A stretch of DNA of 21,614 bases from a virus. A program made the translations under genes and the position numbers. The notes below the pieces were generated by a model that ran no database searches, was not told where the DNA came from, and saw only the letters and a list, made by a program, of their open reading frames with translations. Numbering within the stretch: the stretch's first letter is position 1; each line of letters begins with the position of its first letter. Location: the IMG/VR virus record IMGVR_UViG_3300017767_000166, positions 1 through 21,614 of that record; one strand, given 5' to 3'. Below, piece by piece: positions 7,073-17,098 of this stretch.

Positions 7073-7780
7073 CTATCTATATGAGTTACCTCTATTTTCT
7101 TCTCTAAATCCAATATCTTCTTTTCTTACAGCTGTAGCTGCAACTTCTTTCTTAACTTTTACATTAATAGTAGTACTACCACCAGTTTCGTTAGCTATTA
7201 TAGTTATAGTTGCTTCTTTATCTGATAAAACTTGTGGTAATGCAGTAACTTGGAACTCAAATCCTGCTACAGCAACACTTTGTTTATCTGCATTCGATCC
7301 TAATAAAGTTGGAGCAGTTGGTAAATTTCCTGGATTTGATAATTGTTTTGTTACTGATATATCTGCAACAGTACTGTCAGATAAAATTGCTGTATATCCA
7401 AATGTTGCATTTCCTCCTTGAAAATTACTTGTATTTGGACTAATGATAGACGAATCTCCTCCAGCTAATAAATTTATCGAAGCATTTCCAACTGTTATAA
7501 CTGGTATTCTTGTTGTAGATTTTGGCAATGTAACTAATTTATGTTTCAATGCTTGAGTCTCATCTGGTATAGCTTCTACTAGCGGCAAATTTTCTATTAA
7601 TGCTCCGTAATAACTAGATCCTAATGGATGATTAACATTCCATAATCCATAATCTACTTCATCATATCCTAACGCAAATTGCGTAATATTAAAGTCACTA
7701 CTTCCAGCAGCTAACAATTCTCTTCCTTTTTTTGTAAGTATTGCGTCTACTGTTATTGTATTATTATTTAAATATCCCAT
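7073..7780 (-). CDS. Small tail/baseplate protein, possible Ig-like C-terminal half
   Basis: A 235-residue protein. The N-terminus (residues 1-60: VDAILTKKGRELLAAG, then FALGYDEVDYGLWN) resembles a domain that I recognise from uncharacterised structural proteins of large tailed phages, where it heads short tail-associated proteins. The second half (about 100-220) is made of alternating hydrophobic strands ending in ATITIIANETGG and INVKVKK, consistent with a bacterial Ig-like fold often used for surface binding. The start at 7780 follows AAAAGG, 11-16 bases upstream. A 50-base AT-rich spacer separates it from the giant upstream tail gene. The virion role follows from its position within the tail block and is not proven. 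Confidence 0.65.
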   Translation of the reverse strand: MGYLNNNTITVDAILTKKGRELLAAGSSDFNITQFALGYDEVDYGLWNVNHPLGSSYYGALIENLPLVEAIPDETQALKHKLVTLPKSTTRIPVITVGNASINLLAGGDSSIISPNTSNFQGGNATFGYTAILSDSTVADISVTKQLSNPGNLPTAPTLLGSNADKQSVAVAGFEFQVTALPQVLSDKEATITIIANETGGSTTINVKVKKEVAATAVRKEDIGFREENRGNSYR

Positions 7781-7830
7781 ATTGTATATACCTTTTATTT
7801 TTAATAAATATTATCATCTAAACTTTTTTA

Positions 7831-10800
7831 TTATTTTTCATATCTTCTAGGTTCCTCGCCTGAAGATCCTTTTCTTTTTCGACTTTTTTTCTTCTTTAAT
7901 TTCTCAATAACAAATGCACCAGTAGATCCAGGTTGTGATAATGTTATTTTATTTGGATTAATATCTGTAAATTCAACTACTGGGCCGCCATCTACTGTTT
8001 TAAAATCTCCTTCGAATCGTGTAGGTTCAATATTAAAATCTTTTCCAATTAATTTTGATCCCATATATAAAGAGTTAGATCCTCCTTCAATATTATAATC
8101 CTGAACATCTGCAAATGAATAGCTAAAATGTATTATTGTTTTAGAATTAACTGACAATGTAGATCCATATTGTGAATTTCCATATGTTGCGGTACCATAA
8201 CCTGATGATTGACCTAATTCAATACTAGAAGAAATAAATTTTTTCTGATATATATTAGATTTTCTAGAATCTAAAATAATAGGAGATACTGCTTCTGATT
8301 CCCAATAAGGCGTTACATCAGTTACCCATGCTCCGTTTTGTCTACGCAATGATGTTTTTTGATATGACGCGGATGCATATGAATCACTACTAGATGTTAA
8401 ATATGCAATTAAATTATCTGATATACTACCATCAATAGTATTATTTCTATAATCATCTATTATTAAATTACTACTTAAATCATGAATAGAAGAAGTAATA
8501 TTTTTCGTAGAGTCAGATAAAATAATTTCAGTATTATATGTTTCATTAAATTTAGTAAAATATCCTGTATCTGTACTATCTTTACTTCTTTCTAATAATG
8601 TTGGTTGTAATAATAATCCTTTTATCTTTTCAGCTCGAGCTGGTAATAATTGATCAATTTGTGAAAAGAATGTTAAATCAAATAGTTTAAATATACTTAA
8701 GAAATCATTTAAATTACTTTTATCTTTATATTTTTTCCAATAAGTATTTGCAAATTTTTCTAAAACAGAATAATTTCTAGAGTCATTATCAATAGGATCT
8801 CCAATATAATCTTCTAAATTAACACGTCCTAATTGTGAAATAATATCTTCATTAATTATTGTTTGAGGAGAATAAAATACGCCTAATTTAGGAGAATCTT
8901 TTGGAGCAGTATCATATTGACTTTGTTCTGCTCTATTATTTACAGATAATGGAGCAATTAATTTATTGTCTTCTATTCTAATCTTATTATCATCGAATGT
9001 ATCATTACCAACAGTGATAGCATCATAAAAATATGTTTCTTCAAATGAGTTATATGGATTTGAATTAGACCAATTAAAAAATGATGCTGATATATTGGAT
9101 TCGTTTGGTTCAATTCCTAATAAACTACTAGTTAAATTATGATTTACATTTTCAGTCAATGGTAATCTAAACAATAATTCATTATATGTATCTATGTTAC
9201 CGTCATATGCTCCCGGTGCTTTTGTATGATTGGAAAATGGAGCCAAATCTAAACTTGAAGTCCATAATCTAAATTCTTGTAATTGTCCTTGTAATCTAGA
9301 TCCTCCATTGCCACCTGGTTCTCCACCTAATATAACTTTACCAGTACTAGGAAAACTTCCTGTTACTGATGCTGAAACCGTAGTTGTAATTTTTCCAAAT
9401 TTTGATTTTTGAGCTATTAATTCTAATGTTCCGTTATCAGAACCAGATCTTAATAAAGTATTTACAAATTCTCCATCAAAACAATCAATTAATCCTGACG
9501 CTGTTGTGTTTATTCTAATAGTTCCTAAAGTACCACTGTTAAAATCAATTGTAACATTGTTTCCACCAACGGAATATAAATTCATAGTAGATGGCATCGA
9601 TGGATTTGTTAGTACATTATCTGTTCGGAATCTTAGCTCTACAGAGCGAATTTGACCAGAATAATCTATTTCAGTAGTACCAGCTGAATTATTTATTAAA
9701 TCTAACGCATATTTTAATTCATGTGACTCATATATAGGAGTTCTTGTTAATTTAGGTCCTCCATATTCATTAATTGAAATCATTGATTGAGGAATTCCAT
9801 AACATGATAATAAAGCTTTGATACTTCGTTTAGTTCCTTTCGATTTTAACAAATATGGCAAATTATTAACAATACGTCTCCATACATGAAAAGTCATGTC
9901 TTTTCTAGACACGCCAGGATCTCCAACAGATAAAGATCCAGTTATTGGTGTTCCTAATTCATTTGTTCCATATAAATATTCCCATAAATCTGCACCTTGA
10001 TTACCTATGGATAAATTCCATCCAAATTGTTTTGCAACTTGATATAATAATTCATTAGGAACTCCTCGTTTTGGATGTTCATCACGTTCGTAAAGTTTTG
10101 ATAAATATTTTACATATGTATATAGAATGTCAAAATGATGTCCTAACATGTTAACAAATATATCCATATCCGAATTATTTGAATCAAATCTTATAAATTC
10201 TGGAATACCTTTTGTTAATATATTATTATTGTAATTGTCATATAAACTAGCAGAATAATATAATGCATTATACCATACATTAAATTCACTACTAGTAACA
10301 GACATGATACTATATGGTATGGTTGAATTACTTTTTGGAGCTGGTTGAATATAACTACCTGTTAATTCAGAAACATTAATATCGTTAGATAAGTAAATAT
10401 CATGTGTGAAATCTATAGACGAAGATTCGTAATACAAATATTGTTCAAATTCATCAAATCCAGATATTAAATTTGTTTTTAATATATTAAAATCATTTGC
10501 ATTTGTTGTTGAAATATTACTAGTAATATTTGAAATTACTTTTGATTGAGAAACATATGTTTCAATTAAACCTAGTTTATATTTAAAATTTGCAACACGT
10601 TCTGCTGCAGAGCTATAAAAAACAAAATTATTAAAATCATGATACTGAATATTTAAATCAATTCCAGATAAACTTCCGGAGAAATATGAGTCAATTATTT
10701 GTTGAGATGTTTGTATTGAAGATCCTAACAAGTCATTCCAAGATTTTAAATCTGTTTCTGTTGATATACTAGTAGCTTCTGAATTAGCTTGCCAATTAGG

Positions 10801-11568
10801 ACCTGATAATCTATTTATTTCGTCTAATATTGAATCAGCTAAAATATGTATTGAATCAACATAAGGAAGTTTATCTTCCTTAACTACCCAACATTTAAAT
10901 TTTTCTTCAATATTAGAGTCTAAAGGTTTTAATAATTTTACATATAAATGTTCTCCAACAACTACACTATTAACAAATTGCGCACAATTATTTTGACTAA
11001 AATTTAATATATATGTTTCTGTAACATTTGGATTATTTTTGTTTCCATTTTCATATGTTTGTCGTACAGATGAAGCATATGATGCTATCTGCGAAAGTCC
11101 TATTTGATTTTCTTTATCAATTAATGATAACTTTACTTCTGTACGATCAGGTGATATTTCAGAAATTTTTAAATATTGATTATCATAATTACCAATTAAA
11201 TTTGTAAAAAAGTTTAAAACAAATCTAAATTTTCCTGCAGTAATACCTAAATTATTGAATTCATCTAATATACTAATATTTAAAATTCCATATGGAAATT
11301 TTTGATCATTACTAGATGTAGAACTTCCAAAATATTGTGTAGGAATATCTGATGTTGCAGTTATACTATGATTTCCAGTTATCCATGTTTCATTTGAATA
11401 TACATGTAATTCAATACGTTGATTAAAACTAGGCAATAAAGTAGATACATGCGATATTCGATATCTAGGGAATTTTAATAAATCATAGTCTAATTTATCT
11501 ATTCTGTTTGCACTTAATGCTTTTTTTGCAGCTAATAATTCGTCTTTATTTGAGTAGTTTTTAAGCAT
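7831..11568 (-). CDS. Giant baseplate protein: gpI-like wedge domain plus LamG-like domain
   Basis: The largest gene here, 1245 residues. Residues about 465-600 carry a P2 gpI-type signature: LLYQVAKQFGWNL (508-520) followed by LPYLLKSKGTKRSIKALLS (570-588), equivalent to the conserved 'kGT...ai..lL...G' helix of tail protein I. That protein links the baseplate wedge to fibres and has a role comparable to T4 gp7. Residues about 640-790 form a LamG/concanavalin-like insert (VELRFRTD near 643, LQGQLQEFRLWTSSLD at 759-774). A helical region near 930-1010 follows (YWKKYKDKSNLNDFLSIFKL), and the C-terminus is strongly basic (KLKKKKSRKRKG). The ATG at 11568 lies five bases after the stop of the 458-residue gene, with no clear ribosome-binding site, suggesting coupled translation. 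The gpI assignment rests on motif recall and gene order next to gp6 and gp25. Confidence 0.72.
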   Translation of the reverse strand: MLKNYSNKDELLAAKKALSANRIDKLDYDLLKFPRYRISHVSTLLPSFNQRIELHVYSNETWITGNHSITATSDIPTQYFGSSTSSNDQKFPYGILNISILDEFNNLGITAGKFRFVLNFFTNLIGNYDNQYLKISEISPDRTEVKLSLIDKENQIGLSQIASYASSVRQTYENGNKNNPNVTETYILNFSQNNCAQFVNSVVVGEHLYVKLLKPLDSNIEEKFKCWVVKEDKLPYVDSIHILADSILDEINRLSGPNWQANSEATSISTETDLKSWNDLLGSSIQTSQQIIDSYFSGSLSGIDLNIQYHDFNNFVFYSSAAERVANFKYKLGLIETYVSQSKVISNITSNISTTNANDFNILKTNLISGFDEFEQYLYYESSSIDFTHDIYLSNDINVSELTGSYIQPAPKSNSTIPYSIMSVTSSEFNVWYNALYYSASLYDNYNNNILTKGIPEFIRFDSNNSDMDIFVNMLGHHFDILYTYVKYLSKLYERDEHPKRGVPNELLYQVAKQFGWNLSIGNQGADLWEYLYGTNELGTPITGSLSVGDPGVSRKDMTFHVWRRIVNNLPYLLKSKGTKRSIKALLSCYGIPQSMISINEYGGPKLTRTPIYESHELKYALDLINNSAGTTEIDYSGQIRSVELRFRTDNVLTNPSMPSTMNLYSVGGNNVTIDFNSGTLGTIRINTTASGLIDCFDGEFVNTLLRSGSDNGTLELIAQKSKFGKITTTVSASVTGSFPSTGKVILGGEPGGNGGSRLQGQLQEFRLWTSSLDLAPFSNHTKAPGAYDGNIDTYNELLFRLPLTENVNHNLTSSLLGIEPNESNISASFFNWSNSNPYNSFEETYFYDAITVGNDTFDDNKIRIEDNKLIAPLSVNNRAEQSQYDTAPKDSPKLGVFYSPQTIINEDIISQLGRVNLEDYIGDPIDNDSRNYSVLEKFANTYWKKYKDKSNLNDFLSIFKLFDLTFFSQIDQLLPARAEKIKGLLLQPTLLERSKDSTDTGYFTKFNETYNTEIILSDSTKNITSSIHDLSSNLIIDDYRNNTIDGSISDNLIAYLTSSSDSYASASYQKTSLRRQNGAWVTDVTPYWESEAVSPIILDSRKSNIYQKKFISSSIELGQSSGYGTATYGNSQYGSTLSVNSKTIIHFSYSFADVQDYNIEGGSNSLYMGSKLIGKDFNIEPTRFEGDFKTVDGGPVVEFTDINPNKITLSQPGSTGAFVIEKLKKKKSRKRKGSSGEEPRRYEK

Positions 11569-11573
11569 AATAT

Positions 11574-12950
11574 TTAATCATAATCTGGTCTATAATCCAA
11601 CCAATATCCTCGATCATTTGTATAAATGAGTCCATATGGATTATCTGTACGTATATTGCTAGAATATGGTTTCTTAAGAAAATTTAAAGTCAATGGATTT
11701 TCTGGTGACCCGGCATACGCTCCTTTTTGTTGAAATCTGTATTGTCTATTAGGTTCTGATTTTAATGGATCTTTAACTGAAGAAACACGCAATAATGCAG
11801 TACTTTTATTTACGGAAGCAATATGAGTAGTACTAGTTACAGGAGCGCTAGTATTATATGGACTATTAGCTACATCTGCTTTTACCGATATATAATACAT
11901 ATCATATGGAGCAATATCATTTGGATCTACTAAAAATTTAAACGAATGTTTCATTGAATATGCAAAAAATCTTCTATCAGTATCATCATCTCCAGATATA
12001 AACCAAGAAGCTTGTTTTTCTACTCCTGGAGGCTTTCCTGATGCGCCTCCGTCATAATTAGTATATCCCCATTTCATTGGATCAAATAATAACGTAGTAC
12101 TTCCATTCTGAAAACTAGTATTTAATTTTCTAACATATCTCCCAGCTGAAGGACTACTATATCCAGAATATCTATAACCTCTATTATCTATACCACCAGA
12201 AGAACCCACCCATGGCCTCCATTTTTGTTTCATAACTCTACTTAAATATACAAAATAATTAACATTATAATCATCATTTTTTATCTGAGTATATAAATCA
12301 AGTTCAAAAAACAAAGTTCTTCCTGAATCTTTTAAATATTTTAACATAGCTGGCGTAATAATATATTCATTACGGTCAGTATCAATAGAATGACCATTTA
12401 TTGTTTTATCAAATGGAACAGTTATACGCTTATTGGGATATAATTTTAAATTGGCGCTATCCATTGAGTTTGATATTTGATATAATCCAGAAACAGGATC
12501 ATATCCTAAATCATTTATATTAAAATCAATATTGAAATCTAGATCTAATTCTCCGCTTGATTTAATTTTAGGAGGAAATTTAAAAAATTGAAATTGTGTA
12601 TCAACTGCATCAATAAATGATTTATTTGTATATGTTTCTGTTATTGGCTCTATTAATAAAGGTTGTTGATTTTTATTGTCCTGTTGAAATTCTAAATTGC
12701 CAGCTCGATCTCGTTTTAATATTTCATTTGTTGTGCTAGCTAACCCATCTTTAATATATTTTTCTTTCGAACTAGGTAAAACTGCATTTGGTATAGTTTG
12801 ATTAGTAGGTACAGTTGATGATATATTTAAAGATTGCTGTTTTCCATCTCCATTTTTATTTTGACTGCTTTTTATAGGACCTTCAGATAAAGCTTTAGAT
12901 CTAGAAAGTCGTTGTCCAACCCTAGGATATTTTTTTAAACTTTTTATCAT
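11574..12950 (-). CDS. Tail-associated protein of unknown function
   Basis: I do not recognise this 458-residue protein. The N-terminal ~100 residues are polar and low in hydrophobics (Gln, Asn, Lys and Ser rich), probably flexible. From about 120 onwards it has beta-rich stretches (LDLDFNIDFNIND, RTLFFELDLYTQI) and aromatic, Gly-rich loops around RGYRYSGYSSPSAGRY. It ends in a Tyr- and Asp-rich tail (GYWLDYRPDYD). There is no signal peptide or membrane span. It sits four bases after the DNRLRE-like gene and five bases before the giant gpI/LamG gene, so it is surely co-transcribed and very likely a virion component. A TTAGGTAA sequence precedes its ATG. Confidence 0.6.
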   Translation of the reverse strand: MIKSLKKYPRVGQRLSRSKALSEGPIKSSQNKNGDGKQQSLNISSTVPTNQTIPNAVLPSSKEKYIKDGLASTTNEILKRDRAGNLEFQQDNKNQQPLLIEPITETYTNKSFIDAVDTQFQFFKFPPKIKSSGELDLDFNIDFNINDLGYDPVSGLYQISNSMDSANLKLYPNKRITVPFDKTINGHSIDTDRNEYIITPAMLKYLKDSGRTLFFELDLYTQIKNDDYNVNYFVYLSRVMKQKWRPWVGSSGGIDNRGYRYSGYSSPSAGRYVRKLNTSFQNGSTTLLFDPMKWGYTNYDGGASGKPPGVEKQASWFISGDDDTDRRFFAYSMKHSFKFLVDPNDIAPYDMYYISVKADVANSPYNTSAPVTSTTHIASVNKSTALLRVSSVKDPLKSEPNRQYRFQQKGAYAGSPENPLTLNFLKKPYSSNIRTDNPYGLIYTNDRGYWLDYRPDYD

Positions 12951-12954
12951 TAAT

Positions 12955-14112
12955 TTACCTAACTACTTTAAAATAAAAATCGTCGTCAATAATTTCTTCA
13001 TATATTCCAGAATCAACTTTAAATATTAATCTATAATATCGTTCTGGCATTAATCCAGCTGTGTCTAAATTAATAAAATTACTAGTACTGTCACAACTTA
13101 TTTTTGTATAATCCTTATTAAATGGTATAACAACTTCTTCTGATCCTGCATCTGTTATTGAATAAAATGAACTAGTAGGTAAAAATTTTACCGTAGATTC
13201 TGGGAATTGATTTGTTGGCGACTTACTAGGATATCTATCTCGTGCAAATATTCGTATTTTATTAACACTTGTATCTTTATATTCTTTCTTAATATCTGTG
13301 TATATTTTATATGATTCAAAATTAATTTCTGACATTGATCCTGTATTGAATGTTGAATCATCAAAAAACATAATTAATTTTGGAACATATACCGTATGAG
13401 TTTCACGACTAAAAAAGCTAACTTGTCCTTGAGTGTTAAGATTGAGTTCGTCGACATCTGAAAATTGTAATAAAAATCCATAATTTGGAATTATTTTACC
13501 ATTCGATCCAGATTGCCATGTTTTAATAGCGGAAGTAACATCCATGTAAATATCAGTATTTCTAATAGTTTGTAATGGATCTAAATCACTAACACGATCA
13601 AATGATTGAGAAAATACCATTTGTAATCCAGAATTTGGATCTTGATATAAAGAACTTCCACCGGTACCAGAACCAGATATGTATATATTACTTCCATCAA
13701 CAAATTCATTAGGTAATAAAGAAGATCCAGAAGACCAAATTGATCCTGACGTTGGATAATTCCACGTACATCCGTTTTTAATTTTAGGATTTGAATTTAC
13801 AAACCCTAAACCATTATCCCATTGATCGGCAATCATTTTAGCATGTATATTATAATTCGAAGGAAGATTTATTGCATGAGTTGTATGTAATTGTAAAAAG
13901 AACTTACAATTGTTAATATTAATATTATATTTTGTTAATGATTTAGTTACTTGTGTTATATCAAATTGAACTAACGATCTTGTTTTTAAATAATTAGTTC
14001 CGCCAGTAGTATCACGCTTACCAATTTCTAGAATTTCATCAAGTCCAGCATTAAGTTCTTTAGAAGCTTCTAAAATAGTAGTGTCTTGGGATGGATATAA
14101 TATTTTAAACAT
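12955..14112 (-). CDS. DNRLRE/CBM96-like beta-sandwich tail protein
   Basis: A 385-residue protein whose first ~250 residues follow the pattern of the DNRLRE (CBM96-type) beta-sandwich. It has an N-terminal 'SQDTTILEAS...' strand, then LKTRSLVQFDIT, a TWNYP segment, MDVTSAIKTWQSG, and NYGFLLQFSD. This order (repair-like TWN..P, DVT..v..W, N.GFll) is typical of the family, which is found on secreted and surface proteins and binds polysaccharide in characterised members. The C-terminal ~130 residues look like a second beta domain. In this tail block a carbohydrate-contacting or structural role in the baseplate is inferred. No strong Shine-Dalgarno sequence precedes the ATG at 14112; the gene follows the 206-residue gene by 14 bases. 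Confidence 0.55.
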   Translation of the reverse strand: MFKILYPSQDTTILEASKELNAGLDEILEIGKRDTTGGTNYLKTRSLVQFDITQVTKSLTKYNININNCKFFLQLHTTHAINLPSNYNIHAKMIADQWDNGLGFVNSNPKIKNGCTWNYPTSGSIWSSGSSLLPNEFVDGSNIYISGSGTGGSSLYQDPNSGLQMVFSQSFDRVSDLDPLQTIRNTDIYMDVTSAIKTWQSGSNGKIIPNYGFLLQFSDVDELNLNTQGQVSFFSRETHTVYVPKLIMFFDDSTFNTGSMSEINFESYKIYTDIKKEYKDTSVNKIRIFARDRYPSKSPTNQFPESTVKFLPTSSFYSITDAGSEEVVIPFNKDYTKISCDSTSNFINLDTAGLMPERYYRLIFKVDSGIYEEIIDDDFYFKVVR

Positions 14113-14126
14113 TTTTTATTTTTCTA

Positions 14127-14747
14127 TTAATTTGAATATGTTATAGTAGGTGATCCAGTTACTCCTGTTACGTGCCAATATGTTCCATCACATATCAAAT
14201 CATATTGATCTCCAGTAAAGGTTCTAGAAGATGCTATTTCCATTTGAACAAAAGGTCCATTTGACTTTTGTAATGTGGCATTAGTAGTAGTAAGAATACT
14301 GAATAAGGCTTTTTGATCAGAACTCTCAACAAAGATATTAAATGATCTTGCTAATGCCGCTGGACTAGTAGCAGTATCTCCCACTTGTCCAACTATAATT
14401 TTATATGCAGTACCAGGCGTTACAGAATTTGGTCTAGGCAATTTAAATCCAATTCCATTTGAACCTTGATTACCATCGGAGGGAACTATTAATACATATA
14501 TAGAATTTGAATCACCATTTACATCAAATGTTATTGTCGAATCATTTGGTACTTGGGAAGTAATTATTTTTGATTTATTCCCTGATACAGTCCCGGTGAA
14601 AACAGTATCTCCTGTAAACGTAAACGACCCAGATGGAGTTAAATTATACGCATGAGTTCCTTTCAATGCATCAATCGATTGCGATATATGTGCAGCTTGA
14701 ATTGTTCCTGAATTAGTTATGCCTGATGTTGATAATGTTAGTGCCAT
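14127..14747 (-). CDS. Small tail/fibre-like structural protein
   Basis: A 206-residue protein rich in Thr, Ser and Gly with short beta repeats. The N-terminus (LTLSTSGITNSGTIQAAHIS, then NLTPSGSFTFTGDTVFTGTV) resembles the repetitive 'sGs.tftG.t.ftGtvsg' stretches of phage fibre and head-tail decoration proteins. The C-terminus (YDLICDGTYWHVTGVTG) resembles terminal domains of fibre-type proteins that end in an 'l.cdG..W.v.g' strand. It lies between gp6 and the DNRLRE-like gene, 23 bases after gp6. Its ATG has an AT-only leader without an evident ribosome-binding site. Its assignment to the virion is an inference from composition and position. Confidence 0.6.
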   Translation of the reverse strand: MALTLSTSGITNSGTIQAAHISQSIDALKGTHAYNLTPSGSFTFTGDTVFTGTVSGNKSKIITSQVPNDSTITFDVNGDSNSIYVLIVPSDGNQGSNGIGFKLPRPNSVTPGTAYKIIVGQVGDTATSPAALARSFNIFVESSDQKALFSILTTTNATLQKSNGPFVQMEIASSRTFTGDQYDLICDGTYWHVTGVTGSPTITYSN

Positions 14748-14770
14748 AATTTTATATAAATATTTTCATG

Positions 14771-16651
14771 TTAATATGTTGTTACTTTTCCTTTAATATC
14801 TTTTTTAGGAAATTTAATTTCAAATATACTAGGATCTAGACTAGGATATATAATACCCTGTTTTGTTGCAGTTTCTAAATCATATACATTACCAGAATAA
14901 TTTTCTGTCTTTTTAAATAGATTTTTAAATTGCAATCCTACTACGTTTTGTACTCCTTTTGAATTAGCTATTATTTGCATGACTTCTGATTTTATTATCG
15001 GTTGATTAATTTGCCAATTATCTATTCTAAAATATGTTTGTAATTCATTTATACACGTTAATAACACTTCATTTGAATTATAATTAGGCAATACAGTTAT
15101 TTCAAAATCGATTCCAAAATTAATAATAAATGCATTTTTAATATTAATAGCATCTGTTAATATTCGATGATAATCTAGATATGTCTTTAAATTTAATTTA
15201 ATAGCTTTATTTAATTCGGTTAATTGTTTATCTGAATTGTATCCTAATACATATAGATTCATAGCCAATGGATTAGCAATACGAGTATCTTCTAATTGTT
15301 CTTGATCTATTTGGTCATCTGGAACAATATATGCTTTTGCCACACTTCCAAATTTTGCTGGCATAGAATAACATCTAACAAGATAATCTTGTTTTGTAAC
15401 TAATCGATTTTGAGTTGCAAAATTTGCAGCTGCGTTATTTTTTATATCTTGTAATGAATCTTGTTCTTTACCTCCTCGAGCAGGTCCAATGTTATTAATT
15501 GAAATAGATGATTTAACAAAATTAACCATTGCTGTAGCATTTGTTGAATTTGGGTCGTCACGAAATGATACAAAATCTATTTTATTAATAGTATTACTAT
15601 CAACATTGTCAGATAATCCATTACCGGTGGAATATGTTACATTTAATGTTGTATTTGAAGGAGCTTCTCCATATGCTTTTGTATATAAAAAATTTGAAGG
15701 ATCAATATCAACATTAATGTTTTTTCTTTGTCGTTCTAATCCATTACCTACATTTGATGGATTAGGAATTATTTCTTCATCATTATTACTACTTACTCCA
15801 GCACCAAATTGAAGTTCCATTTTATTATCTGATCGTAATCTTCTTATATATCTTTTAGCAACTTTTTTCATTTTTAATAGATACGGAGATGAGTCACGAA
15901 ATTGAAATGTGTCTGGATCATTTTCTTTTACATTTAATACTTCTTGAAAAACTGTATCTTGTGCTAAATATGGAACTTCTGTCCATGCATCGCCGTCTGT
16001 TTCAGTAACTGATATGATTTCTATTACATTTTCTTCTGGTAATACTATTTTATCATATGCTTTTGCAGATTCAAAAGAAAAACTTTTTGTTTTAATAGTT
16101 CCAGATACTGCTTGTACTTCTTTCTTTAAAAGATAATATGTAGGCTCATTAGTAGAATCATCTACTTCATAAATAGTAACTTCTGTTGGACTAACAGATG
16201 AAGATAAATTAAAATCTACTGATTCTAATGTTCTAAATTCTGCAGATCCTTGTTCTTGAGATACTCGCATTCCAGCGTTAATTGATAATGCATAATCAAA
16301 GTTTGGTTTATTATTAGTTCCAGATCCTACTGCAGGAATTAATTGAAAAACATTTAATTTAACATGGGAAGGAACTGCATTTAATGGCTGATATCCTAAC
16401 ATATTAGCTAGATTAATTATATTTCCTCTTTCTTGAGCTTGATTTAAAATTGATTCTTTTAAACTAGTATCTGCGTAAAATGATAAAACATCTCCAACAT
16501 ATGCTGCTAATTCTAAGAACAACATTCCAGGTGATGATTCATTAAAATCAGTATGTTGATTTGGAAAATATTGTTTTGTAAATTCAATAAGATTTTTTCG
16601 AAATTGATTAAAATCTTTATTTAAATAGTTTACATTTTTATTTACGTCCAT
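14771..16651 (-). CDS. 6: Baseplate wedge protein, T4 gp6 / gpJ-like
   Basis: A 626-residue protein close in length to T4 gp6 (about 660). The N-terminus has the recognisable gp6-like block: FNESSPGMLFLELAAYVGDV near 38-57, SFYADTSLKESILNQAQERG next, then NLANMLGYQP. gp6 dimers form the inner ring of the baseplate and clamp gp7 and gp25. The middle and C-terminal parts carry the baseplate-J-type features: GPARGGKEQDSLQDIKNNAA followed by RLVTKQDYLVRC (the 'R.vt..Dy..l' motif). A good AAAGGAG ribosome-binding site precedes the ATG at 16651. It is located directly after gp25, as in many contractile-tail gene clusters. This is one of the most secure calls in the window. Confidence 0.92.
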   Translation of the reverse strand: MDVNKNVNYLNKDFNQFRKNLIEFTKQYFPNQHTDFNESSPGMLFLELAAYVGDVLSFYADTSLKESILNQAQERGNIINLANMLGYQPLNAVPSHVKLNVFQLIPAVGSGTNNKPNFDYALSINAGMRVSQEQGSAEFRTLESVDFNLSSSVSPTEVTIYEVDDSTNEPTYYLLKKEVQAVSGTIKTKSFSFESAKAYDKIVLPEENVIEIISVTETDGDAWTEVPYLAQDTVFQEVLNVKENDPDTFQFRDSSPYLLKMKKVAKRYIRRLRSDNKMELQFGAGVSSNNDEEIIPNPSNVGNGLERQRKNINVDIDPSNFLYTKAYGEAPSNTTLNVTYSTGNGLSDNVDSNTINKIDFVSFRDDPNSTNATAMVNFVKSSISINNIGPARGGKEQDSLQDIKNNAAANFATQNRLVTKQDYLVRCYSMPAKFGSVAKAYIVPDDQIDQEQLEDTRIANPLAMNLYVLGYNSDKQLTELNKAIKLNLKTYLDYHRILTDAINIKNAFIINFGIDFEITVLPNYNSNEVLLTCINELQTYFRIDNWQINQPIIKSEVMQIIANSKGVQNVVGLQFKNLFKKTENYSGNVYDLETATKQGIIYPSLDPSIFEIKFPKKDIKGKVTTY

Positions 16652-16666
16652 TTAATAATACTCCTT

Positions 16667-17098
16667 TTATTCAACTGTTACTTGTCCTGATTCATTTGCT
16701 GATATTGTAATCGATTTTAACGCATCAATATTTGATACTGTATAATCTAATACAACTGTTATTATATTTGGTAATGGTGTATCAAATATGACTTCAATTT
16801 TTTCAATATTAATATATGGTAACCATCTGTTAACAGAGTTACGTATTTCTTCATCGATAGCTATTTGTAATTTAGTAGTTTGCTGTTCAAATAAAAGAAA
16901 TTTTAAAGAAGTTCCAAATTCTACTAGTTCATATCTTTCTCCTAATCCTGTTAAAAGTAAATTTTTTAAATTACTTTCGGATTGTTCCAATGTTGTAAAT
17001 GTAGAATTAAAAACACGTTTACCATTAAACGGAAATTTTATTCCAATTGCAGAATTTGATTCAGATCTAATTTCACTATTTTCTAATCGGTATCCCAT
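16667..17098 (-). CDS. 25: Baseplate wedge protein gp25 (GPW/gp25 family)
   Basis: A 143-residue protein (from the ATG at 17098) of the gp25/GPW family, which seeds sheath polymerisation and joins the wedge to the tail tube. The core stretch NLLLTGLGERYELVEFG followed by LKFLLFEQ matches the family signature, with GERYELVEFG standing where T4-like members usually have GERvm.P.fG. The C-terminal half has the expected amphipathic helix (EIRNSVNRWLPYI) and strand pair. A TTG at 17116 would extend it by six residues. I prefer the ATG at 17098, which follows AGAAGAAAGG. It overlaps the end of the preceding small gene by 23 bases, pointing to translational coupling, and lies just before gp6. Confidence 0.88.
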   Translation of the reverse strand: MGYRLENSEIRSESNSAIGIKFPFNGKRVFNSTFTTLEQSESNLKNLLLTGLGERYELVEFGTSLKFLLFEQQTTKLQIAIDEEIRNSVNRWLPYINIEKIEVIFDTPLPNIITVVLDYTVSNIDALKSITISANESGQVTVE

